The position numbers and the translations under genes are program-made. A model generated the notes under the pieces. The model had not been told where the DNA came from and ran no database searches. It worked only from the letters and a program-made list of their open reading frames with translations. Shown piece after piece: positions 16,450 to 24,548 of a DNA stretch of 64,000 nt. Location: the NCBI GenBank assembly GCA_021730935.1, contig JAKFYJ010000043.1, positions 28,612 to 92,611 on the forward strand. Reading direction: 5' to 3'. Each line of letters starts with the position of its first letter. Within the stretch, counting starts at the first letter, position 1. The DNA is from Elusimicrobiota bacterium (GTDB taxonomy: Bacteria; Elusimicrobiota; Elusimicrobia; 2-02-FULL-39-32).

Positions 16450-17218
16450 GCTTTTCACCGCCTCCCTGTCCGTCTGTTATGATCTGCACTGAAGAAGACG
16501 CCCCGATCCGATCCGCTCCGGCCCGCACGAGCTCCTCCGCAAATTTTCTGTCCCTGATTCCTCCCGCCGCCTTGATCTTCATGCGGGGCCCCACCGCTTC
16601 GCGGATAACTTTCACGTCTTCAAGCGATGCGCCTCTCGAAGAAAATCCCGTGCTCGTCTTCACAAAATCGGCTCCGGACTCTTTCACATAAAGCGACGCA
16701 CGGACAATTTCTTCCTTCGTCAAAAGCGCCGTCTCAAGGATCACCTTCAAAATTTTTCCCTTCACCGCGTCCCGCACCGCGCGGATGTCGCGGCGGACTT
16801 TTTCATAGTCCTTCGATTTCAAGGCGCCGATGTTGATCACCATGTCGATCTCGTCCGCGCCCGCGCAAACCGCTTCCCGCGCTTCAAACGCTTTGGATTC
16901 AGGAGTTCCCGCGCCCAAAGGGAACCCCGCAACGGAACAGATTTTGACTCCGCTCCCTTTGAGAAAACGGGCCGCGAAAGAGACATGGCAAGGGTTCACG
17001 CACACGGCCGCGAACTGATGCGCCCGGGCTTCCTCGCAGAGGCGCTGGATGTCCGACTGCGTCGCCTCCGGTTTCAGATTGGTGTGGTCGATTTTTCCGG
17101 CCAGTCCCTTTTCTTTTTCCGCGCACTCCTCACAGCACGGACGCTTTTTGATCTGGAACGGTTTCCAGGCGCCCGGCTCATTTTGAAAAACTTTTCCCGC
17201 GGTTCCGATGCTCGTCAT
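16442..17218 (-). CDS. deoC: Deoxyribose-phosphate aldolase (microcompartment-associated)
   Basis: A 258-residue class I aldolase that cleaves 2-deoxyribose-5-phosphate to acetaldehyde and glyceraldehyde-3-phosphate. The Schiff-base lysine is K187 in [11 protein letters not shown], the second active-site lysine is K216 in KIKAAGG, and IDHTNLKP opens the barrel at about 43. A preceding extension of about 38 residues carries a Cys-rich patch (PCCEEC at 27-32) and may be a cargo tag or metal site. It is the likely signature enzyme of this shell and generates the aldehyde for the neighbouring dehydrogenase. It shares one base with the upstream pentamer gene. Confidence 0.95.
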   Translation of the reverse strand: MTSIGTAGKVFQNEPGAWKPFQIKKRPCCEECAEKEKGLAGKIDHTNLKPEATQSDIQRLCEEARAHQFAAVCVNPCHVSFAARFLKGSGVKICSVAGFPLGAGTPESKAFEAREAVCAGADEIDMVINIGALKSKDYEKVRRDIRAVRDAVKGKILKVILETALLTKEEIVRASLYVKESGADFVKTSTGFSSRGASLEDVKVIREAVGPRMKIKAAGGIRDRKFAEELVRAGADRIGASSSVQIITDGQGGGEKHG

Positions 17219-17514
17219 CAGTGATATTTTTTCTCCCGGCCTTCCGAACAGACGGAGTCCACGATCCCGCAGACCACCAGCCGGACGGGCGCTCCCTTGT
17301 CGTTCATGATCTGGCGCGCGGAAGACCCTTCGTCCAAAAGCAGGACCGTGTCTCCCGGGCCGGCCCCAAATTTGTTGTCCACCGCCATTTGCGTGTCGCC
17401 CACGGCCTTGCCGGTCATGCTTTCCAAAGCGCGGACAAGAAGCAGTTTGGATCCGGACAAATTTTTATGTTTCCGAGTCGCCCAAATATTTCCAACCACG
17501 CGCGCGACCTGCAT
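17218..17514 (-). CDS. BMC-P pentameric vertex protein (copy 1)
   Basis: A 98-residue EutN/CcmL-family protein (PF03319) starting MQVARVVGNIWATRKHKNLS, with the family end VVCGIVDSV. Pentamers cap the twelve vertices of the shell. Start 17514 shares a base with the stop of the next BMC-P gene upstream (TGATG). Longer in-frame codons upstream are shadow. The glycine-rich loop GAGPGDTVLLLDEGSSARQ is intact. Confidence 0.95.
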   Translation of the reverse strand: MQVARVVGNIWATRKHKNLSGSKLLLVRALESMTGKAVGDTQMAVDNKFGAGPGDTVLLLDEGSSARQIMNDKGAPVRLVVCGIVDSVCSEGREKKYH

Positions 17515-17810
17515 CAGGACTCCATCGTCCAGGCCTGCAAGTTCACTCCGTCCACAATGCCCACGATCGCCGCATCCACCGGGGGAGAATCCGCGAGACC
17601 GGTTCCTCCCATGGCGACAGCCGCGTCCCGGGACGCCACCCAAAAAACAAATTCGCCTGACCCCGCGCCCACTGTGTCCACGGCCACGATCGGATCTCCC
17701 TTGGGCGTTTTTTCCCAGGTCATGGGCTGAATCAAAAGGAGTCTTGCGGACTCCAAAGTCTCATATTTCCGGCTGGCCGTCACCCGGCCGACGACTAACG
17801 CGGCTTGCAC
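17514..17810 (-). CDS. BMC-P pentameric vertex protein (copy 2)
   Basis: A 98-residue EutN/CcmL protein starting at GTG 17810 (VQAALVVGRVTASRKYE); this start aligns residue for residue with the ATG of copy 1, and GGAG lies just 2 bases upstream. It ends DAAIVGIVDGVNLQ before a short tail. It overlaps rpiB by 16 bases. This copy is the most divergent of the three, with FVASRDA-like changes in the GSSAR loop (reads WVASRDAAVAMGG), so it may have a different vertex or interaction role. Confidence 0.92.
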   Translation of the reverse strand: MQAALVVGRVTASRKYETLESARLLLIQPMTWEKTPKGDPIVAVDTVGAGSGEFVFWVASRDAAVAMGGTGLADSPPVDAAIVGIVDGVNLQAWTMES

Positions 17811-18250
17811 AGCTCCTTTTCGAGCTTTGAAATTTTTCTGATCCTGCGCTGATGGCGCCCGCCCGCGAACGGCGTCTTGATCCAGGCCTTGATCATCTTC
17901 GGAAGCAATGAGGGTTTTATAAATCTGCCGGAGAGGCACAGAACATTCGCGCAATTGTGCTCTGAAGCCAATGACGCGGTTTTCACATTCCATACCACCG
18001 CCGCGCGGATGCCGGGAATTTTGTTCGCGGCGATGCTCATCCCGATGCCGGTGCCGCATATCAGAACTCCGCGGTCGGCTCGCCCCAAAGCGACGGCTTT
18101 CCCGACCTTCTTCGCATAATCCGGATAATCCGTGGACTCTTCCGATGTCGTCCCCATATCCACCACTTTGTGTCCCAGCTTTTGCAAAGCGTCGACAACA
18201 ATTTTCTTGCTTTCAAAACCGCCGTGGTCGGAACCGATCGCGATCTTCAT
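17795..18250 (-). CDS. rpiB: Ribose-5-phosphate isomerase B family protein (BMC-linked)
   Basis: A 151-residue RpiB/LacAB-family isomerase: MKIAIGSDHGGFESKK at the start, DYPDYAKKV, and the catalytic loop GVLICGTGIGMSIAANK with the general-base cysteine. RpiB interconverts ribose-5- and ribulose-5-phosphate. In sugar-phosphate microcompartment loci an RpiB accompanies DeoC, so a related pentose phosphate may be the substrate. A basic C-terminal tail of about 12 residues (SKLEKELCKPR) is a possible cargo tag. It starts in an ATGA overlap with the BMC-T gene. Confidence 0.93.
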   Translation of the reverse strand: MKIAIGSDHGGFESKKIVVDALQKLGHKVVDMGTTSEESTDYPDYAKKVGKAVALGRADRGVLICGTGIGMSIAANKIPGIRAAVVWNVKTASLASEHNCANVLCLSGRFIKPSLLPKMIKAWIKTPFAGGRHQRRIRKISKLEKELCKPR

Positions 18251-18801
18251 GAGTTCGTCAAAACTTTCAGGAGAGATTTGTGGGCGTAAGGGATGATCAC
18301 CCACGAGATCAAAGACCCTTCTTTCTTTATGCTTTCAATGCCCGCCGTGACCGCGGCCCGGACAGAGCCCACTTCGCCGGTCAGAGTGACATATCCTTTT
18401 CCGCCCGCGCCTTTGCCCGGAAAAACTTCGATCAGTTTTATGGCGGCCTTCTTGGCCGCGGCATCCGCCGCATAAATGGAGGCGGCCGCGTCTTTCGTCT
18501 CGATCACGCCCACGGCCTCAAGGTTCTCCACGGACTGCCGCGCGCGCATGGCGGGCAAAACGGAATCGTGCACGTTCTGGATGATGAAATGTCCCAGGAG
18601 CCACGCGTCTGCGATCTGGACTCCGGCGGCGAGGGACTGCTCCACTTCCGCCTGTTCCCCTCCGATCAAGATGGTATATTTCCCGCGCGGAATCGCCTGC
18701 GTGTGCAGGAGCTCCACTTCCGCCATTTTCATCATGGCGTCCGCCGCCTCAATGCCCTTGGCGATGGATGAGAGTTCAATAAAACCGATGGCCTGGCCCA
18801 T
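18247..18801 (-). CDS. BMC-T trimeric shell protein (tandem BMC domain)
   Basis: A 184-residue protein with two PF00936 domains, about 1-88 (AIGFIELSSIAKGIEAADAM) and 93-180 (NLEAVGVIETKDAAASIYAA), of the PduT/EutL-like tandem class. Trimers form pseudo-hexamers with larger, sometimes gated pores. I see no pore cysteines of the Fe-S type found in PduT. It shares one base with the PilZ stop (TAATG) and overlaps rpiB by 4. Confidence 0.94.
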   Translation of the reverse strand: MGQAIGFIELSSIAKGIEAADAMMKMAEVELLHTQAIPRGKYTILIGGEQAEVEQSLAAGVQIADAWLLGHFIIQNVHDSVLPAMRARQSVENLEAVGVIETKDAAASIYAADAAAKKAAIKLIEVFPGKGAGGKGYVTLTGEVGSVRAAVTAGIESIKKEGSLISWVIIPYAHKSLLKVLTNS

Positions 18802-19220
18802 TACTTTTTCTCCTTTTGAATCTGCTGTCGAAGCAGTTTGTCCTGCCGGACCCGCTCCTGCATTATAAATTTGTTGAGCTTGATGTGTTCCCGAAGGTCC
18901 GTCAGGTCCCGGATAAAAAATTCCAAGCCATAAATCGTCTGGCCTTTCCAGGGATAATTGTGGCGCACGACCGCGACCAGATTCATGTCCAGATCGGGGC
19001 TGAGTTTAAAGCTCATCTGCAGTTTGTCGCCGCGCTTAAACGCCGCGCCCGAAACCATGCGGAGCCCGCGGAGCGAGAGATCGAGCAAGTCGCCTTTGGC
19101 CGCGGCTTTCCCCGAGCGGACCACCTCGATCGGAGCGGACTCCATCACGCGGATATATTTCCGCCGCTCCAGCATGACGACCTGCCCTTTCGTCCTTATG
19201 AATTTCCTGCGCTCAATCAT
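18801..19220 (-). CDS. PilZ-domain protein embedded in the BMC operon
   Basis: A 139-residue protein with both c-di-GMP-binding motifs of PilZ (PF07238): RxxxR in ERRKYIRVMES and DxSxxG in DLSLRGLRM. It has a hydrophobic barrel core and a basic, helical C-terminal tail (QERVRQDKLLRQQIQKEKK). The N-terminus repeats the motif, ERRKFIR then ERRKYIR, 16 residues apart. It starts in an ATGA overlap with the aldehyde dehydrogenase and shares a base with the BMC-T gene, so it is certainly co-translated with shell and cargo. It could link c-di-GMP level to the microcompartment or to the PilT ATPase. Confidence 0.85.
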   Translation of the reverse strand: MIERRKFIRTKGQVVMLERRKYIRVMESAPIEVVRSGKAAAKGDLLDLSLRGLRMVSGAAFKRGDKLQMSFKLSPDLDMNLVAVVRHNYPWKGQTIYGLEFFIRDLTDLREHIKLNKFIMQERVRQDKLLRQQIQKEKK

Positions 19221-20629
19221 GCGATCCTCAAATATCCCACCATGGAACAATGGAGCGGACGGCTGAAATGCGTGGGTTTTGTGAGCCCGTCGCCCGTGGG
19301 CGTGCCGATGGACATGCTCGCAAACCCTTCGCCCATGCCCAGCCCCATATAGTTCGGGCCGTTCTTAACGAAAATCGAGCAAGCCATTTCGCGCGCGGCT
19401 TTCGTGATGTTTCCCACATGCATGGAATAAATGGATGCCGTATGATGGTTTCCGCCTTCAACTTCCTTTGCCAAAGCAATTGCCTTGTCTATGTCGGCCG
19501 CGCGGGTCACAGGCAAGACCGGCATGAGCTGTTCGATCCAGAGAAACGGATGAGTTTCAGGAACTTCGCCCCAGAGGAGCTTCACAGTTTCCGGAATTTC
19601 CAATCCGGCGGCCCGCGCGATCACGCCCGCATTTTTTCCGACGAACTCGCGGTTCAAAACCATCTCGCTTCCGGACTGCTTAAAAACGATTTTCGCGAGC
19701 TGATCCATCTGTTCGCGCGACAATTCATGGGCCCTTTTATCTTTTCTCAGTTCAGCCAAAAACGCGTTCGCCGCCGATTCCGTCACAATCACCTCTTTTT
19801 CTCCCGTGCACAAAACACAGTTGTCGAACGAAGCGCCGCTCACAATCCCGGAAGCGGCGACAGCCATTTCTGCCGTCTCATCCACGATCACGGGGGGATT
19901 GCCGGGACCGGCGCAGATTGTCTTTCTGGGGATTCCGGCCGTCATGGCGATTTTCACGATCGCGGGGCCGCCCGTCACCAGAACCATGTCCACTTTGGGA
20001 TGTTTCAGAAGCGCGACCGTGTTTTCCTGCGTGGCGGAAGCAAAGGTGGTGATCAAATTGGCCGGGCCGCCCGCCGACTGAACGGCTCGGTCCAATATTT
20101 TTATGGTTTCCTGGGAACAATTTTTCGCGGAGGGGTGCGGAGCGAAAACAACAGAGTTTCCGGCGGACAAAATTGAGATGGAATTGTTGATGATCGTGGC
20201 GGTCGGATTCGTGGAAGGCGTCACGGCCGCGACCACGCCGAAAGGCGCCTGCTCGACGAGGGTCAATCCGTCGTCGCCCGTATAAGCTTTCGCCGGCTGA
20301 AGGTCTTCAACTCCGGGCGTTTTCCGGGACACCAAAATATTTTTTTTGATTTTATCTTCAACGCGGCCCATGCCGGTTTCCTGCTGCGCGAGCTTCGCGA
20401 GAGGCTCCGCGTTTTCAAGAGCCGCCTGACGCAGGGCTTCGATTATTTTTTTTCGCGCCGCGAGGCCGAGAGATTTAAAAACTTCCTGGGATTTGCGGGA
20501 GGCTTCAACCGCGTCGTTGACGGCGGGAAAAAACATGCCGGGCGCCTGGACCGGCTGGGGAGCTTTGGCTTCGAGGCGCTTTAAAACTTCCTGAACGAGG
20601 GACTGGACATCCTCTTCTCTGAGTTCCAT
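19217..20629 (-). CDS. CoA-acylating aldehyde dehydrogenase (microcompartment cargo)
   Basis: A 470-residue enzyme of the PduP/EutE group, converting an aldehyde plus CoA and NAD+ to acyl-CoA. The likely catalytic cysteine is C274 in FDNCVLCTGEKEV; C271 is an extra cysteine. The N-terminal 20 residues (MELREEDVQSLVQEVLKRLE) form an amphipathic helix followed by a Pro-rich linker, the classic encapsulation peptide. With DeoC upstream the substrate is most simply acetaldehyde. It follows a BMC-P gene by 3 bases and overlaps the PilZ gene. Confidence 0.95.
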   Translation of the reverse strand: MELREEDVQSLVQEVLKRLEAKAPQPVQAPGMFFPAVNDAVEASRKSQEVFKSLGLAARKKIIEALRQAALENAEPLAKLAQQETGMGRVEDKIKKNILVSRKTPGVEDLQPAKAYTGDDGLTLVEQAPFGVVAAVTPSTNPTATIINNSISILSAGNSVVFAPHPSAKNCSQETIKILDRAVQSAGGPANLITTFASATQENTVALLKHPKVDMVLVTGGPAIVKIAMTAGIPRKTICAGPGNPPVIVDETAEMAVAASGIVSGASFDNCVLCTGEKEVIVTESAANAFLAELRKDKRAHELSREQMDQLAKIVFKQSGSEMVLNREFVGKNAGVIARAAGLEIPETVKLLWGEVPETHPFLWIEQLMPVLPVTRAADIDKAIALAKEVEGGNHHTASIYSMHVGNITKAAREMACSIFVKNGPNYMGLGMGEGFASMSIGTPTGDGLTKPTHFSRPLHCSMVGYLRIA

Positions 20630-20632
20630 CCT

Positions 20633-20947
20633 CTATCCTCTTTTTCCGGCGAAGTCCTCGCTCTTTGAAAAAAGGATTTTGCCTTCCTTCTCAATATAAT
20701 CCACAACGGCAAAAATGGAGCAGTCCACGGGGTTGCCTTCCGTCTGACGGGTCTGCCGCGCAGAAGAGCCCTGCACAATCAGCACCAGCTCGCCTTCTCC
20801 GGACCCAACCGCGTCCACTGACACGATCGGACTGCCTTTGGGCTGACCCTCAAGGTCCACCGGCTGGACCAGCATCAGTTTTGTGCCGACGAGTTTTTCG
20901 TCTTTGCGCGTACAGACGACATTCCCGATGACTCGGGCGAAAAGCAT
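20633..20947 (-). CDS. BMC-P pentameric vertex protein (copy 3)
   Basis: A 104-residue EutN/CcmL protein starting MLFARVIGNVVCTRKDEKL, with VDAVGSGEGELVLIVQGSSA and CSIFAVVDYIE. It carries a short charged C-terminal tail. TAAGGAT 6 bases before the ATG serves as ribosome-binding site and includes the stop region of the upstream BMC-H. This copy has the most canonical sequence of the three. Confidence 0.95.
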   Translation of the reverse strand: MLFARVIGNVVCTRKDEKLVGTKLMLVQPVDLEGQPKGSPIVSVDAVGSGEGELVLIVQGSSARQTRQTEGNPVDCSIFAVVDYIEKEGKILFSKSEDFAGKRG

Positions 20948-20957
20948 TTTTTAATCC

Positions 20958-21257
20958 TTACCGCTTGCCCCGGTTCATGGTTTCAGGCAAAGAAATGGGC
21001 ATCTTGCCTTCGAGGTCCGGATGAGGCTGAGGAATCACGTGGACCGCCACCAGCTCGCCCACTTTCTGGGCCGCCGCCGCGCCCGCGTCGCAAGCCGCTC
21101 TGCAGGCCGCAACTTCGCCGCGGAAAAGGACTGTCACCAGGCCTGAACCGATCTTTTCATAACCCACGATGCGGACATTCGCGGATTTGACCGCCGCGTC
21201 TCCCGCCTCAATGAGCGACACCAAACCTCTCGTTTCAATCATGCCTAATGCTTCCAT
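20958..21257 (-). CDS. BMC-H hexameric microcompartment shell protein (copy 2)
   Basis: A 99-residue PF00936 protein starting [20 protein letters not shown], with [20 protein letters not shown] and HVIPQPH. AAGGAGG lies just upstream of the start, the best Shine-Dalgarno in the operon, consistent with high shell-protein demand. It differs from copy 1 mainly in the C-terminal tail ([15 protein letters not shown]), so the two may form mixed facets. Confidence 0.95.
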   Translation of the reverse strand: MEALGMIETRGLVSLIEAGDAAVKSANVRIVGYEKIGSGLVTVLFRGEVAACRAACDAGAAAAQKVGELVAVHVIPQPHPDLEGKMPISLPETMNRGKR

Positions 21258-21273
21258 TATGCCTCCTTATGGT

Positions 21274-21900
21274 TCACAGCATCGTTCCTAAATCGCCGTT
21301 CTTCACTCCCAAAGCGTTGCCTTCGTCCGTGTCGAGATGGCATTCCAGTTTCATGTCGTCGCGCACGCGGCACAAAACATTGATCACGCCGTCCCGCGGA
21401 GGTTTTCCAACCTTTATTTTCACATACTCCATATTTTTTATGCCGAAAACTTCAGCTTCCTTCGTCTGAAAATGAATATGCCGCATCTGGACGATCGCGC
21501 CTTCTTCGAGGTGAACTTCGCCGGCGGGGCCGATCAGGGTGATGGGCGCAGACCCTTTGACATTCCCTGAATCGCGGACGGGAGCGTCGATGCCGAGCGT
21601 CACGCAATCGGTGCGTGCCAATTCAATTTGGTTATAGGGCCGGAACGGGCCGATCAATCGCGCTTTTTTGATTTCGCCTTTGGGGCCTTTAAGGATGACG
21701 GTCTCTTTGCAGGCGAACTGGCCAGGCTGAATGAGGTCTCGAATGTTGGTGGGCTTGGCTCCAACGCCAAAAAGTTTTTCAAAAGTCTCCTGGGTGCAGT
21801 GCCAGTGACGGTTGGAGATGTTGACGATGATTGGTTTTGATTCCCGGTCCATTCTTTTTATGAGTTTCTGCGTGATCTCCCCGGCAAGATCCTGAGACAT
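21274..21900 (-). CDS. pduL: PduL-type phosphotransacylase
   Basis: A 208-residue PTAC of the PduL family (two PF06130 domains) that exchanges CoA for phosphate, here most likely acetyl-CoA to acetyl-phosphate, recycling CoA inside the shell. Zinc ligands are visible in NRHWHC, MRHIHF and ECHLDTDEGN. The first 20 residues (SQDLAGEITQKLIKRMDRES) look like an encapsulation helix. It lies 9 bases after tpiA and 16 before BMC-H copy 2. Confidence 0.95.
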   Translation of the reverse strand: MSQDLAGEITQKLIKRMDRESKPIIVNISNRHWHCTQETFEKLFGVGAKPTNIRDLIQPGQFACKETVILKGPKGEIKKARLIGPFRPYNQIELARTDCVTLGIDAPVRDSGNVKGSAPITLIGPAGEVHLEEGAIVQMRHIHFQTKEAEVFGIKNMEYVKIKVGKPPRDGVINVLCRVRDDMKLECHLDTDEGNALGVKNGDLGTML

Positions 21901-21909
21901 GAGCGTCTG

Positions 21910-22731
21910 TTATGCTGCCTGATACGCCACGATCCTTGAGAAATCCGCCGCCTTGAGGGAAGCGCCGCCGACGAGTCCGCCGTCGATGTCGGGCTGGCTC
22001 ATGAGAGAATCGATGTTGTCGGGTTTGACGGAACCGCCGTACAAAATTCTTGTTTTCTGCGCGAGAGGTTCATTATAAATCTGCGACAAAATCTTTCTGA
22101 TGAACGCGTGCATTTCCTGCGCTTGAGCGGGGGAGGCGGTTTTGCCCGTGCCGATCGCCCAGACCGGCTCATAGGCGATGACAAGCTTCAAATAATCTTC
22201 TTTCACGAGGTTCGAGACCCCGTCCCTGATCTGCCGCTCCACGACTTTAAAATGGTTATTGGCCTCGCGCTCTTCCAAAGTCTCGCCCACACAGACGATG
22301 GGGAACAGCCCGGCCTTGAGCGCGGCGTTCATCTTGTCATTGACGATTTTGTCCGTCTCGCCGAAATATTGCCGCCGTTCGGAATGCCCGATGATGACAT
22401 ATTTACAGCCCGCGGCCTTGATCATGGGTCCTGAAAGTTCGCCCGTGAAAGCGCCTTCATTGGCCCAGTGGAGGTTTTGAGCGCCCAGACAAATATTGGT
22501 GCCCATGATAATCTCGGACACTTTTGTCAGGTTTATGGAAGGGGGACAAATCAGAATTTCGCGTCCGGAAACGCCCGCGACCAGCTGTTTCAATTCTTTG
22601 GCAAGAGCCTCAGATTCGGAAACGGTCTTATACATTTTCCAGTTCCCCGCCAAAAGCGGCGTTCTCTGAAGTGTGGATTTTTTTTCCACACCCTTTTCCC
22701 TCTCTGTCGGCTTCGCGGTTTGCTGTTCCAT
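21910..22731 (-). CDS. tpiA: Triosephosphate isomerase
   Basis: A 273-residue TIM-barrel isomerase interconverting glyceraldehyde-3-phosphate and dihydroxyacetone phosphate. AGNWKMYKT holds the active-site Asn/Lys, VIGHSERR the catalytic His, and [14 protein letters not shown] the catalytic Glu and the loop. It has about 25 extra charged, non-amphipathic residues before [11 protein letters not shown]. An internal GTG at 22689 is an alternative start, but the -10 at 22747 fits the ATG at 22731. Its place before pduL suggests that it handles the glyceraldehyde-3-phosphate released by DeoC. Confidence 0.95.
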   Translation of the reverse strand: MEQQTAKPTEREKGVEKKSTLQRTPLLAGNWKMYKTVSESEALAKELKQLVAGVSGREILICPPSINLTKVSEIIMGTNICLGAQNLHWANEGAFTGELSGPMIKAAGCKYVIIGHSERRQYFGETDKIVNDKMNAALKAGLFPIVCVGETLEEREANNHFKVVERQIRDGVSNLVKEDYLKLVIAYEPVWAIGTGKTASPAQAQEMHAFIRKILSQIYNEPLAQKTRILYGGSVKPDNIDSLMSQPDIDGGLVGGASLKAADFSRIVAYQAA

Positions 22732-22741
22732 TTGCGTTTCG

Positions 22742-22771
22742 ATTATAGCAGTTATGCCGCCGTTTCCGCAA
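22742..22771 (-). promoter_or_regulatory. Candidate internal promoter before tpiA and the BMC genes
   Basis: TATAAT (22747-22742) with TTGCGG (22771-22766) 18 bases upstream, inside the kinase 3' end. The tpiA ATG follows 10 bases after the -10 without a Shine-Dalgarno. It would allow BMC expression independent of the phosphate transporter genes. Confidence 0.45.
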
Positions 22772-24548
22772 GATTTTTTTCTGTTTCCTGCCGTTTTCCG
22801 GAACGCGAAGGAAGCCGCACAATGAAGGTGCTTCCTTTGCCGGGTTCGCTCTCCACGCGGATTTGGCCGCCGTGAAGCTCCACGGCCATCTTGCAGAAAG
22901 TGAGGCCCAGGCCCGTGCCGGATCTCACGCGAACGCGTTTCCGTTCCGCCTGAACGAACTTGTCGAATATTTTTTCTTTATATTCAGGCGAAATGCCTTC
23001 GCCGTTGTCCATGACCACAAGCTCGACAAAATTCTCGACAGAGCGGCACTCCACGGTGATCAGCCCTTTGGGCCGAGTGTGACGGATCGCGTTCGAAAGA
23101 AGGTTGGTGATCACGCGCTTGATCATCGGGCCGTCAACCGCGATTTTATGCACGCCCTCATCTATGTTTTTGATCAGCTGTTTGGATTCCTTCTCGATCT
23201 GGAGACGGAAATTCTCCGCGCATTCTTCCATCATTTGCGCCGGGTTTATTTTTTCCAGCCGGGGAGAAAGTTTGCCTTCTTCCATCTTGGCCACGTCCAG
23301 CATGTTCTGGATCATCTGCAGAAGCTCGTCGGAAGATTTGCGCGAGAGGCTGAGAATCCGCTTGGAAGTGTCCGAGATTTTATCGTGTTCGTTCTGCTCG
23401 ATATAATCAATACTGCTCATGATGGCGGAAAGCGGGCTTTTCAAATCATGAACGATCATGGAGATGAGGTCACGCCGCAGATCCTCAAGCTGTTTGAGGG
23501 ACCCCGCCATCTGTTTGAAAGACCCCGCGAGGTGTTCAAGTTCATCGCCCGTGTGGATATCCAGGTCCAGATCCAGGTGCCCGTGCGCGATTTTCCGCGC
23601 GCCCTCTTCAAGAAGCTCCACGGGCTTCACGATCTGCCTCACGCGCCAAAGCGCCAGGGCCAAAATAATACACATCGAAATTGCGGTCCATTTGATCACG
23701 GCTTTTTCCATCGTGCGGATCGGAGCATAGGCCTTCGATTCCGGAGTTTCAACCACCACGCCCCAGTCCAGGTTCGGCACGGCTTCGACTACGGAAACGA
23801 CGTTCTCATGAACATCGTTTTCGTGCACGCCGAAAGAAGAGCGCCCGGTCCTGCCGCTTTTGAACGCTTTCACGAGGGACAGCCCGTCCATGTTGGTGTG
23901 CGAAAGAACTTTTTCAGGGACCGGGTGAGCGAGCAGATATCCTTTGCTGTCGATGATATAGGCCGTGTCCCCCTGATGATCCGCGATTTGTTTGACCACG
24001 TCCCAGAGGCTGTCGAGACGCACCTTCACGACGAGCACGCCGCGGCGTCCATAAGTGGGACAGCTCACAAAAAAATACGGCATCCTGTCCCCGCCGAAAA
24101 ACGGTTCGCTCGCGACCGCAAGCCCTTCCGCCATCGCGTCCTGGAATTCAGGCCGGCTCTTTCGGGAGATCAGGCGCCCGGGAACAAACTTGTTGTCCTG
24201 ACTCACGAGTTTGGCGGTCTCCATGCCGAAAGCGTTGAGGAGAATGGCCTCTTTAAAAGTGGGCTGCCACCTGAGGAGACGGCGCAAAGACTCTTCCTGC
24301 CTGGCCGGCCTCATGGCGGAAAGCCCGGGCTCTTTGGAAGCGATGGAAAGGACGGAGTGAACATTGTCGAGGTGAATGGAAACGCGGTTGGCGATGCGCT
24401 GAGCGGTTTGGGACTGCTGGATATAAATCGAATCGGTGAGGGCTTTTCGTCCGGTTAAAATCAGGCTGATCGCGATCGCGGCGGCGGGGCCCACGACGGC
24501 CAGGACCGCGAAAACGGTGAATTTAAACGCCAGGCTTTTTTTATTCAA
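22752..24548 (-). CDS. Membrane sensor histidine kinase (Cache-HAMP-HisKA-HATPase)
   Basis: A 598-residue kinase. Transmembrane helices at about 9-31 and 285-305 flank a periplasmic dCache-like sensor (about 40-280, with VRLDSLWDVV and HENDVHENVVS). HAMP follows, then HisKA with the H-box SMIVHDLKSPLSAI. The HATPase has NLLSNAIRH, DNGEGISPEYKEK and SGTGLGLTFCKM. It overlaps the PhoU-like gene by 4 bases and precedes tpiA by 20. No response regulator is adjacent. The Cache domain suggests an extracellular small-molecule ligand; position in the operon suggests phosphate- or substrate-responsive control. Confidence 0.9.
   Translation of the reverse strand: MNKKSLAFKFTVFAVLAVVGPAAAIAISLILTGRKALTDSIYIQQSQTAQRIANRVSIHLDNVHSVLSIASKEPGLSAMRPARQEESLRRLLRWQPTFKEAILLNAFGMETAKLVSQDNKFVPGRLISRKSRPEFQDAMAEGLAVASEPFFGGDRMPYFFVSCPTYGRRGVLVVKVRLDSLWDVVKQIADHQGDTAYIIDSKGYLLAHPVPEKVLSHTNMDGLSLVKAFKSGRTGRSSFGVHENDVHENVVSVVEAVPNLDWGVVVETPESKAYAPIRTMEKAVIKWTAISMCIILALALWRVRQIVKPVELLEEGARKIAHGHLDLDLDIHTGDELEHLAGSFKQMAGSLKQLEDLRRDLISMIVHDLKSPLSAIMSSIDYIEQNEHDKISDTSKRILSLSRKSSDELLQMIQNMLDVAKMEEGKLSPRLEKINPAQMMEECAENFRLQIEKESKQLIKNIDEGVHKIAVDGPMIKRVITNLLSNAIRHTRPKGLITVECRSVENFVELVVMDNGEGISPEYKEKIFDKFVQAERKRVRVRSGTGLGLTFCKMAVELHGGQIRVESEPGKGSTFIVRLPSRSGKRQETEKNLAETAA

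Noticed and set aside
22863..24458. 531-codon plus-strand frame opposite the Cache-domain kinase
   Set aside because: Antisense shadow; His/Arg-rich product without motif.
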